Origin: Struthio camelus
Lineage: Eukaryota; Chordata; Aves; Struthioniformes; Struthionidae
Assembly (NCBI RefSeq): GCF_040807025.1
Contig: NC_090964.1
Coordinates: 7,774,214 to 7,838,213, forward strand
Direction of reading: 5' to 3'
Length of the DNA: 64,000 nucleotides
In this document: piece after piece, positions 50,021 through 64,000 of the stretch
Position numbering within the stretch: the stretch's first letter is position 1
Layout: each line of letters starts with the position of its first letter
Program-made: the position numbers and the translations under genes
The notes under the pieces: generated by a model
Seen by the model: the letters and a program-made list of their open reading frames with translations, nothing else
Told to the model about the DNA's origin: nothing
Database searches by the model: none

Positions 50021-53000
50021 CAATAGCTGCTCTTGGATGTATTACAACATGGTACTGAGTTGTCAGACTGTTCCCACAATTGTTATATCATGAACATAAT
50101 AATCTTTACTAATATCTCTGCTTCTGGGAAAACTGTAATGCTTTATCTTTCCACTTACCGTAGGTCTTTATTTCTTGGATTTCCTTCAAATAGATTATGA
50201 ATTGGACTACTTTAAAAGCTGAGTTAGGACTCAGGTTCAAACTCCAAATTCAGCATCCTCAAAATTTGGGAAAGTTCAGAACAGAAATGACATTTGCTCT
50301 TTATCAGCACCAAAGATCTAGGTCCAAAATATACCCAAACTTTGAAGAAACTCAAGTGCAAATGTATGCAAAACTAAAGAATGAAATATATCATGGTATA
50401 GTAAAAGAATGAAATATATATTCGCGCTCTACCCTTGGACATGACTCTTGCAAAACAATAGACTACTTTCATGGCATGGACTTTGCCTTTAAAGCAGTTG
50501 TTGAAATTGTGGTCACAGCTCCTGATGCAGCAGTTCTGTGAAACTAAATGTCTCCTAACCTGCTATGTGCCCTTTGGTGCTTGTAGAAAGATAAAGCCTT
50601 TTTATCTCTCCAACAGACTGATGCAGTCTTGACTCAGTCCTGACCTATTAGGAGCTGCTGCTCATTTCTTTCTCATGACTTCCCCATGAAAATCCCATGA
50701 AAGAGATGGAGCAGCTAGGGCCACATTCCACGCAGGCAGGAAAATGAGGAGTTTATACTAACCTGACTGTTATGTGGATAACAGTCTTCAGGGTTCTCAA
50801 TTCAGATCCAACAACCCTAACACACTAAGCAATCTATGAGGGAGACTAGGGAAGTCTTGAGCTTCTTTCTCCTACCCTTCACTGGCACTGCTGATGAGCA
50901 ACATGCTCCATTTGCATGATGGAGAAGCATTTTCAGCTGCAGAACCCTCTGCTCCTCTTACCAGCTCACCCATTTCCAGTGCTGAAATGAACCAAACTGA
51001 GACCCAAATTCCTCTAGCACTGTACCCTTACCAAAGGCAAGATAAATGGTATTTTTTGGGAGGACAAAGGAGATGATTATTATCTTTGACTAAGAGCAGA
51101 GCATAGTTCAGCCTGTTGATTTGCTCTGCTGTGGTAAAAAAAATGAGTGTCTCATGACATCATTTTAAGGTAGAACTGAAATCATTTATAGGAATAAGCA
51201 AGCCTTTGAATGGTATGGGGAAGCACTCACTTGATTAACACTGTCAGTGAAAGGCTGAACAGAAACTAGAATAAGCTGTTCTCCTCATGAGTGCCTTTAC
51301 ATGTTTTCTCAGTCCAGGGAGCTGAGACTAAAGGTTAAATTCCACTCACTTTAGTGTGATTTTGCAAATAAACTCTGATATTATGAAGTAAAGGGTTTTT
51401 CTTCCACTGAGGCAGAAGTGCAGTGAAGTGAGCCATTTGAATGAAAAAGAACCACTAAAATGCACTGCAATTACATAGAGCAATTTTGATAAGACTGACA
51501 CTACTTGGAGAGCAGATATCAGTTAGATCACATGCTGAGACTCTGTCTTAAAAGAGGAAGCAGAGAAATAAAGAACGGGAGATGTATTTCTTTTACTGGG
51601 ATCATCAGCTGTCTCATTTTGATCTCAAAAATTCCCCATAAATGAAATGATCAAAAGTGACTGCTCCAAGAAGTGAAACAAAGTATTATGAATGTCATAT
51701 GCAGATGACGTAATGCAGGATTAAAGGAATATTCTTAGGAGTGCCATATTTGATAGGTAATAGTTCAGCCCCTAACTCCAGACAAAGCACTATGATCATG
51801 TTGCAAGAGGCAGAAAGGTCCAAACACCAGCTCTGCATAAGTTTCATGGAAAAGGGTATGAAAGGTGTGAATATGTACATGGTCTGTGCAGCAACAACCA
51901 GCAAAGAACATTTTCATTGTGCTGGCTTTACTTAGGGCCATTCAATACCAGAGGTTTTGTGGAATGTCATTTGAGCTGTCTCATGTATCCTATGTCTAAA
52001 CTATACCATCAAAAATAATACATACAGAAACGCTGCAGCTACAGAAGTCGCAGCAGACAAGCAGTATTGCTTCCCAGGAAGGGCCAAGACCCCATTCTGC
52101 TCCACCAATTCCCCCCGAGGAGAGGCTGCATTTCAAGCCAGTGATGCCAGTTCCTTTATTCAGAGTTGCCTGTAGGCTGCATATCTTGTGTCAACAACAT
52201 TCCCAGTGATGCTACTCAGGGAATAATCAAATGCCACAATGTCATCATTTTGGATCTTGTTGTGAAATATAACCCACAGTGAGAGGTCAGTATGGGCAGC
52301 ATAGTGTAGAAGGGAAGGGGGCCTTATGAGAGCATTTGAAGACACTGCTAAAATATACATTCGCTATTCAATAGCCTTCTCAAATCCCTCTGTTTCCCAT
52401 CTTAAGAACATCTACAGCTCTCTGCCAGAGGGTCTGGTCATGTCACAGCCCTTAAAAAATGTATCATCTTGGTGCTCCAGGGGGAGGAATGGGAGCTGAG
52501 GTGCAGAAAACCTAGGACCAGATTTTTAGAGTGTATGTAGGTGCCTAAAGATGTGAAGTGGCACACAGTGAAATGTTGATCACTTCGTCAGGCACCTTAA
52601 ATACTTCAAAAATTCCATCCCTTCTGACAATATGAGTTGGTAAAAGCTGCCTATAGCGGGACTGATGTAAAGGCTGATGACCCAACTATTGCACCATCCT
52701 GCCTTCATCTGTTCTACCCTGAACAGCAGCAAGTGTAATGAACAGGGATCTCCATCAACAGAAAGAGACTCTAGGCCAAGGCTTATGGAGGTGACTCCTT
52801 ACAGTTCATCCCTGCCTTACTACCATGTGCTGCTCTTATTGCCTTCAGTTTCATTGCTTTTCGTTATCAAATTGATAGCCTTGTTTGTTTCAAAATTCAT
52901 CATGGAAAAAAAGCTATATTAATTATCTCATTCTCATTCTGTGTAAGGACCTTTTCAGATAAACAGCATGATTTCAACATTGTTTCAAAGGTCTTCACAT

Positions 53001-56000
53001 GCAAATCATCTGTCTCTAATAAGGGCTTATTTCATGTTTACCTTGACTTTTCCAGATAAGAGTTTTGATAGCTCTAGATAATAAAAACTAGAACTGCCTT
53101 GCAACAAAGACCGTGCTTATTCTTAGCCAGATGTCACAACGATGACAGGTGAGCATTGCAGTTCCAGTTGTCACAAGGATATCAGCATAGCAGGTGGCAG
53201 CTGTAACCCTATAGGGAAGCATTACTGTCTTTGTCTTCTCAGCTAAATTTGGGGAGCTGTCACTTAGCCGCTCCCTGTGTTGGCAGCCCTGCTCATAGCT
53301 CACCAGGGATCTTTACACAGGGATGAACATACCACCTCACACTGAGGCTCACATTCTCCCTTGTTATTTGCTTGTTATTTGTTTTAGCATTGAAAGGTGT
53401 TTGAAGAGTATCAAAAGCAATTGATGATTTTTTTCACATGTCCTTTGAAGAAAATGTCACTCAAGGAACAAATGGAAGGCTCCAAATTCTGGAGACAGAA
53501 TGAAGTAGAGCCAAGGGGCAGCTCTGAAAGTATATGGGACCCTGATATCTATCTAGCTATCGATGGCACCCCTTCCTACCTTAGTTCTGGCATCACGTTG
53601 GCCATCCATCACATTGGATGGAGGGTACGATGCAGCAGAACTGCATGAAAGAACTTACATAGCAGCTGGATCACAGTGCTACACTGTGGCCTTAAAGTTG
53701 ATAGTTTAGAGCATCTAAAATGTTCACATACATCTCCTCCTTTTCAAATTAAGATAATGAGAGAAGTGAGGCATGATTATGAGATAATTTTATAGGAAAA
53801 AGGTGACAAAAGAGGTCAAAGGTATGAAATGACTCCCATATGAGGAGACAATAAGTCGGGACTCTTCTCCTTAAAAGATACAGGAGGGTTGGTATGGCAA
53901 AGATGAATGAAATTATAAACATTAAGCAGAATAGACAATAATTACTCATTATTTCTCATAATACAAAATTCAGGAAAGTACTTGAAGTGGCCATGCAATG
54001 GTTCAAAACTGGTGAAAGAAAAGTATTCCTTCACTCTGACAGCTCAGCTTATACCAAAATGTACTCAGTCATGCCTGCCCAATAATACCTGCTTATTGCT
54101 TTCTTAGGAATGTCTAAAACACGGCTACTAAAACTTTGCACAAAGAAGTCCTTGCAGTTCTCGTGCTGATCCTGCTGTAGTTCAGCTTTGTTCTATTTGG
54201 AAGGTGAAGTGAACAAGCATTCTTGGAAATGGATCCCAATGATATGGACAGGGTGACTCAAACCTTGCCAAATCTGACTTTGGAATTTATTTCCACAAGG
54301 TCTTGTGGAGGCCAGAATCATAAAGGGTTCAAAAAGGGATTAGACAAATTAACGGGGCTAGGACTATTAGTGACAATAAAGCATTGTGTCTGTCTCAGGA
54401 AGAGCTACCGGCCACTGTCAAGAGTCAGGATACTGGGCTGAACAGATCTTTAGCTTGGTCCAATATGGGAATTTTATGTTCTTATGTCTCCCTTTCACTG
54501 ACTTCTATCTGCTCTGAGAAGTTCATTATTGATGCACTGATTTTTCATCTAATAAAAGGCAACTGGAAAACATCTGGCTAACAAATTAGTATCGCAGCCT
54601 CATAGTTCTGCTACTTTCAAACCTTCATTTCTCCTTGACACCACACAAAATATCACCCACTCCTCACATTGTTCTGAAGAGTTTATCCTGAATGCTGAAA
54701 CTGCAAGCCTATTTTAAATAAATGGTAAAATAGCAGTTTCTGTTCTTTTGCCTTGTGCCAGTCTCTCAGATATCACTACGGGCAGCTGGATATGTAAGCT
54801 CACCCACTACTGTGGCAGCCAGTCTTCGTTTTCCTGTAGTGGGGAAAGCATAATAGTCTCAGCCAACCAAAACACAGAACTGCTGTTAGCTCCTGATCTA
54901 ATTATACACTGACATAATTTGGCTGGAGTTGGCATTCACTAAAGAGATGTCAAAGTAAATGAATCTCACTCCATTATGCAGCAATGGCAATGTTAACCTA
55001 AGGGAGATTCCTGGAGGAGATTAAAACATTCATAATTCATTTTAGATGCTTTGTGAGCCTCTATCCTAAATGAGCAGAGGATAAAACAATGCTCTGATGC
55101 CTGAAATTCGGAGGCACCTGTCTTCCCTTATATCATTTGGCAATGGCATTAATTTGCCTGACCTAAAAGAGTTTGTGATTAGTTAGCACTACAGTAAATG
55201 GCTCAAATAGTGTAACCTCTGCATGGGTCTCCCCATGGTCATTGCGATGACATGGTAGGATGCTATATTTAAGACTTTAGGACGGGCACTCAAACATGGG
55301 GAACATTCTTTTGGGGACAGTCATTCTTAGTGTCATCAACAGGGAAAAAGAAACGCTCCTTTGTCCTTTATCTTTCATGAGGACAGGCACTCTCACTGTA
55401 ATCTTCACAGGTGAGTTTTGTTTATCTGTAAGTAAACTGCTGTTTATATCAAGATTTTATGACTTTTATCATCAGCTATTGTATATGATCACTTTCTTGA
55501 ATTTCACTTAAGAGATTATGCTTCATGATTATACCTGCTTTAAAGAGCCGTCAATGTCTTTCCAGTGTTTTCCTTATGAAAATATTTTGTTTTACTTCAT
55601 GGGGTTTTTTTGCAAGAATCTATTCCGTTTTATTGATCTATTTAGAAAAAACTAGACTTGGACTGAAAAGCAATAGACTATAATAAGTTTTAGCAGATCA
55701 GAACTCTGTATCTTTACAGTAAACACTAGATTATAAAGCACTGAATATTTATTCAAAATTATCCAAGCAAAAATTGAAAACAGTGTATAGCAGAAATGAA
55801 CTATAGTAAAAATGAACAGTAGCTATTCATGAACATGGAAACAAAGATATGATGCCCAGTACTCATTTTTCAGCTGAAATAGTTCTGAACAGAGTAGTGT
55901 TCTATGAAATTAGAAAGATACTCTTTCCATAAAAATCTGTTTTGTTGTATTTTCTCTTTCTTGTATTTGCCAACGTTTCTCTGTTACCTAGACAAGTCTC

Positions 56001-58119
56001 TTGCAAAGTTACTGTCTACTGAGGAAATATTACCATGATAATTCTGTATTTTCATCTGTATTTTGGGATATTTTGCATTTGCCACAACAACTGTGCTTTA
56101 CACAGACATTTTTAAATAGTTTACTTACATTAACAGAAAATTATACTAGTACTAAAAGCTGATTTTTTTGAATTGTATATAGTTTTAGGATTAAAAAGCA
56201 ATAAAACTAAAATTCAGGCAAAAATTTGCCGAAGGAAAATTTCAATCATTGAACATGAGCTAAGGAGAGATTTACAAGTATGTTTGAACAAACATTATTC
56301 AGCAACAATTACACTTTCAGAGAGCCTCAACTGTTTTTTAAAGTAACCTAAGCTCTTAGAACTTGAAAATCTGTACAGTTTAAGGACTGTGCTATAGGTT
56401 TCTGAACCAGTTGCAGGACGGAATGAGATAACGAGTGATACCCTTTTAAAATTTACTTTTGTTTAATGCTCACTCATTAGTCAGTGCCTAGAAGCAGCAC
56501 GCTGCTTATTCCCAGAGGAGGGGCTGCAGCAACAGCCTCATTCTTTAGCAGCTAATGCAGGAGATGGATGGGAGCCAGGGGCTCTAATGTTTGCTCCCCA
56601 TATTTTACCTGGAGGGGAGACCTCTCTGGGATGGCTTCTTTGTTCACTCTGGGGAAAATCCTGCAGCTTACCGAGCAACTTCTTAAGGGCAGGATTTTGA
56701 AGGAGGCTATGTTCTCTCTATGATTCATCTCTCTATGATTCATCAGCCATTTTCCAAGATCTAAGGAAAAATACCTGATCTCTCAGAATGTACTCAAAGG
56801 ATGGATAAAACATTATCCTGTTGAAGTATTGAACTGTAAGTGTAATTGTCAGTGACCTAGGTATGCAGATGGGATATACAGGCTGAGGAAGTGCTGTTTC
56901 TGCAAAAGCAACTGGAGCTGGCTAGTTCCAGAAAAGATGCTTGGATTTTCTAACCACTACAGATACCAAGTGATTTCTGCTTAGCAGCCTGTGCACTTGG
57001 TTCACCAGCATTGCCTTATCTAACCCTTGGCATGTGCAGGCAAGGTCAGAACATGGTGCAAATTACAATTTGGATGGAGGGGCACAGGCTATTTGGCATC
57101 ACAGCCACCCCTGCATCTCCTGATGAGCAAAGCAGAAGGAAGGCAAGGTTGGAGCTGCCTTAATGCTTACGTAATCTGCACCTAGGAGGAGTGGCTGATG
57201 AGGGGTTGGGGTTACTACAAGTGATGCTGATTCAGGGTTGCTTTAGGAGAGAAAAAAGAGGTGGGTTTTGTTTACTTTTCCTTTCCTCTACACTTTTTTA
57301 CTATTTTATACCCTGTTCTTTCCCACACACCTTTAATACTAGCCATCCCCTTTCTAAAACCTTCCTAATGTGGGAATTAATAGAACCCAACACTGCTATT
57401 TCTTTTTGCTTTATGTGATGTTAGGAACACCAACAGATTCTTCTGTTTCACTCTACAGAGTGACTTCTACACCACTCAACTGGCCTTGCTCATCTCTTGC
57501 CCTCTGTTCATCCTGTCTTATTACCATGCCCCTGTAGGCCCAGCCAACTGCTGTTCTAAGGCAACAGCCAGTAAATCTATTACAAAGAAAACTGAGCTCT
57601 TCAGAATAATAATAAAAGAATATTTGGCTTTTAAAAGATTGTGGAGCAGCCTGTACCGTTTCCAGTCTAAAAATCTTATTTTCTAAAACTGTTCTGCATA
57701 TACCATTACCTGATGTTCCATATCTTATTCTGTCCCTAATCTTCCACGTCTCTCTGATCTCCTTTTTTATGATGCTCCTCATTTTGTCTGCAAGCTATAT
57801 TGGAGGTCTGATCTAATGGAACTCCCTGGAAAGACATCCATTGGATTTATTGAGCATAAGATCAGTCCCAGGAAAACAATCTACTCACAAAATGTAGCCT
57901 ACTTATTGTTCTGTTATGGCTTCAGCTGCCTTTAAAGACTTCATCTGATTCCATTTTTTACTGAAGCATCATGAAAATAAACCTCTTTCATAGTCCGAAT
58001 GCAAAAGGTAGTATTATATAAGCTTTCATTCAGAGCAAAGTGAGGACTTAATGGTAACTTAAAAAATTCCTGTTAGCAAGTCTTATTTGAAGGCCATATT
58101 ATTTTTTATTCTATTACAG
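50021..58119. other. Spacer between IL22RA1 and MYOM3
   Basis: About 8 kb with no coding exon recognised apart from the CR1 piece listed separately. The MYOM3 promoter and any 5' non-coding exon must lie here or within it, but could not be located. A 15-bp tandem duplicate (TCTCTATGATTCATC) lies at 56715-56744. Confidence 0.5.
54195..54490 (+). mobile_element. CR1 LINE 3' end
   Basis: Has the CR1 3' UTR signature in order: GGGTTCAAAAAGGGATTAGA, GAAGAGCTACCGGCCACTGT, AGTCAGGATACTGGGCTGAA, TTGGTCCAATATGGGAATTT and a terminal TTATGTTCTTATGT. Severely 5'-truncated. Confidence 0.85.
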
Positions 58120-58147
58120 CAAGAAAGTTCTGTTCTGACTCCCCAGC

Positions 58148-61795
<3,648 letters not shown>

Positions 61796-62520
61796 GTAAG
61801 TATAAAACGTTCCTTCTGTATTATATTTTCAAATTCTTTAGATTTTTCAACCTATTTTCAATGCTGTAAATTATATCATAAGAACATACAAGAACTTTGG
61901 AAAACAGAGAAAGAAGCCCCCTGTAAATAAGAAGAGAGAATTTCTCTCTTATTTATTACTGAGGGGAAAGCACAACTGCATAAAATAATATCCAGCTACC
62001 ACCAACTAATATTTAATGACTTCTCTTTCTCATTCACTTCTGGACTCAAGCAAAATTTTTCAGATTCCTTATGGACACAGCTGTCCTTCCACTCTGCTGA
62101 AGTTGTACTAAATTTAGATTTCTTCTGGACTGATATGAAACAGCCATACAGTTCAATACACAATGGGTTGAGAAAGAGTCTGGTGCATTTCTAACAATAA
62201 GCAATAAATTGATTAACAAGTAATGTGACTTCCAAGGGAATCTCTCAGTGCAATATTACGTAGAACACCATCTTTCTCTTTCATCAGTAACCACCGAGAG
62301 CAGATACCTGATTTTCTTCTCTGGATCTGTACTGATCTTGAAATAACTGGCAGGAATTCTGTATATACGCATTCTGCCCAAGTCAAAATCAGACATATAG
62401 GGAAGGAAGTAAACTACCAGTACTTAAAAAGGGAAATTATATCAAGCTTTAAGAAATATTGAATTCAGTCTCATGGGATCATAGTTTGTTTATTGACATT
62501 TCCAATACCTACATACATAC

Positions 62521-62556
62521 GTGTGTGTGTACACACACACACACACACACACACAC
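62521..62556. repeat. (GT)5(AC)13 microsatellite
   Basis: GTGTGTGTGT directly followed by 13 AC units. The 20 bases at 62521-62540 are self-complementary. In a MYOM3 intron. Confidence 0.95.
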
Positions 62557-62892
62557 ATTTATTCCTATATATAAAGCCTGTCATCAACAGCCAGAGCAGA
62601 ATAGACCTACAGAACTGCAGACAACTAAATGCTGTCAGTAGGACTGACAAGAGTCCAGGGAGTAATTCAAATGTAAGAGTTGCAAATTTTGAATAAGAAG
62701 TGATTAAGTTTGCTTTGGAAACCATACTGGTAACCAAACCAGCTTGAATTGTTTTTTTCAGATGGGAGGGTTTTGTTCTGTTATAGACAATATATTTGTT
62801 GTTAGTCCTTTAATAAGTTCTTAGCTCTGTCATGGGTTATGTTATTATCAACCTTACTCTTTGAATGCCATATTTTGATCACATCTGAATGC

Positions 62893-62952
62893 CCTTCACA
62901 CCCACATGCACACACCCCCACACCCATGCAAACACCCACGCACACACACACC
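62893..62952. repeat. CA-rich low-complexity tract
   Basis: Irregular CACACCC/CACGCACA repeats with almost no G on this strand. In a MYOM3 intron. Confidence 0.85.
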
Positions 62953-63413
62953 CAGAACGGGACTCAAGAATCTTAATAAATGTCTATTGCTTATGTTATC
63001 TTTCAAATCCTTTAACCAAAAAATGTCCTTGTTTAAAGGACATTGTCAAACGTCCTTGTCAAAATTCAGCATGTCTACAAATATGTAGTATACACTTACC
63101 AGTTCTAAAGGCACACTAATAGACCAGAAAATTAGCACTTGCAAACCTTCCCAGATCCCTAAGTTCCCCTTACCATAACCCCAAAAAAGTCACCAGGTGT
63201 ACAGTGCTTCTCTGAACAGTAAGAGCTGGGCCTTTGCCATACAGCAGAAGTAGCTATCTGAAAAAATCCATGACAATAGTTGCACAGTCCTTCTCCCCAT
63301 TTCCCTGTCAGTCTCTTTAGGATCAGCGCTGGTATGATGATATAATCATCGTCTGAAATGCTGTGGTCTATCACAGAAAACCTTGGATGGGACCACTCTC
63401 TTGACCTCTAAGT

Positions 63414-63440
63414 GCCTGATGAAACTGTACTTCATCAGGC
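63414..63440. repeat. Perfect 10-bp inverted repeat
   Basis: GCCTGATGAA and TTCATCAGGC separated by 7 nt (ACTGTAC). No T-run or RNA-gene context; in a MYOM3 intron. Confidence 0.9.
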
Positions 63441-64000
63441 CTGACCACCATTTCAGACAGCTTGCTAATGATCTTCCTTGTGATTGCTGGTGAGAGGCCC
63501 ACACTTTCCTTCTCCCTTGACCCTGTCTAATGCCATCCCAGTAACATGACTCTTCCTTTTGCTATTTGCATTTAACATTCTGAAAATAGAGACTATACCA
63601 AAGCCTTAATCCTGCCTCCACTGGAAACATTCCTCATCCCCCAGGCAAGCTGATGGCATCTCTTCTCAGGCCTGACACTGTCTGGAATGCCCTTGATGCC
63701 AGGGGAGGGTCTCAGGCTTGGCGATCCCCTACAGCAGAAGCTCATTCTTCCTAAAGACATCATTGTGGGGCTCACAGGATCTGGGATGAAGCTGTGGTTT
63801 CCCTCTTGTGCTTTCCATGACTTACCTCTTCAGCCATTAACACTCATTCCTCCTATTTTCCTTATGCATTCTGCTATTGTCAGACTTCATTCATTGAAAA
63901 AAAAAATAGGTATTATTTTATATGCATTTCTTTGGGCTTATAAAGATAAGAAAGGAAAGTATTTCAATCTCATCCTGTTTAAATGCAACTGTTCTTAGAT

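Larger units (their letters stand above)
61796..64000 (+). other. MYOM3 intron (truncated by window edge)
   Basis: No further exon matching the next myomesin segment was found. The stretch holds CA-type microsatellites and one hairpin, listed separately. Confidence 0.75.

Overview
This is a stretch of vertebrate nuclear DNA. It is intron-rich, with short exons bounded by GT..AG splice sites and long non-coding spacers. The interspersed repeats that I can recognise are CR1 LINE fragments and very old MIR/L2-like fragments. With no L1 or Alu-type load, and with proteins clearly diverged from the human ones, this suggests a sauropsid, most likely a crocodilian or turtle, less likely a bird. Species cannot be fixed by eye.

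Three genes can be built exon by exon, all on the + strand and head to tail. IFNLR1 (interferon-lambda receptor 1) is complete: 7 coding exons, 33150-37726, 566 residues. IL22RA1 (interleukin-22 receptor alpha 1) is complete: 7 coding exons, 42202-49936, 609 residues. The 5' part of MYOM3 (myomesin-3) is present as 6 coding exons, 58148-61795, covering about the first 228 residues; the gene runs off the right edge. The order IFNLR1 - IL22RA1 - MYOM3 is the same as on human chromosome 1p36, where GRHL3 lies beyond IFNLR1.

Region by region. 1-33.1 kb has no protein-coding gene that I can support. It holds a CR1 fragment (about 12.09-12.80 kb), MIR/L2-like relics, a microsatellite, an exact 32-bp tandem duplication, a CpG-rich patch (about 17.0-17.8 kb), and several AT-rich blocks with homeodomain-like motifs that look like candidate conserved non-coding elements. 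In human, the equivalent interval separates IFNLR1 from GRHL3. 33.1-38.9 kb is IFNLR1 with a 3' UTR that carries an AU-rich element. 38.9-42.1 kb is a short intergenic gap. 42.1-50.0 kb is IL22RA1, with a TATA-like box close upstream and a short 3' UTR. 50-58.1 kb is a spacer with a recognisable CR1 3' end. 58.1-64 kb is the start of MYOM3, ending in an intron that carries CA-rich microsatellites.

The two receptors are class II cytokine receptors. Each is the ligand-specific chain that pairs with the shared IL-10R2 chain and signals through JAK1, TYK2 and STATs at epithelial surfaces. Their intron phases are identical (1,2,1,0,1,0) and each third coding exon is 182 nt, as expected for tandem duplicates. 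The sequence does not show a novel system. The most notable observations are the joint absence of both cysteines of the second-domain disulfide in IL22RA1, a shared PxxLDF box 1 motif at the exon 6/7 junction of both receptors, and the possible regulatory elements in the 33-kb gene-free flank.
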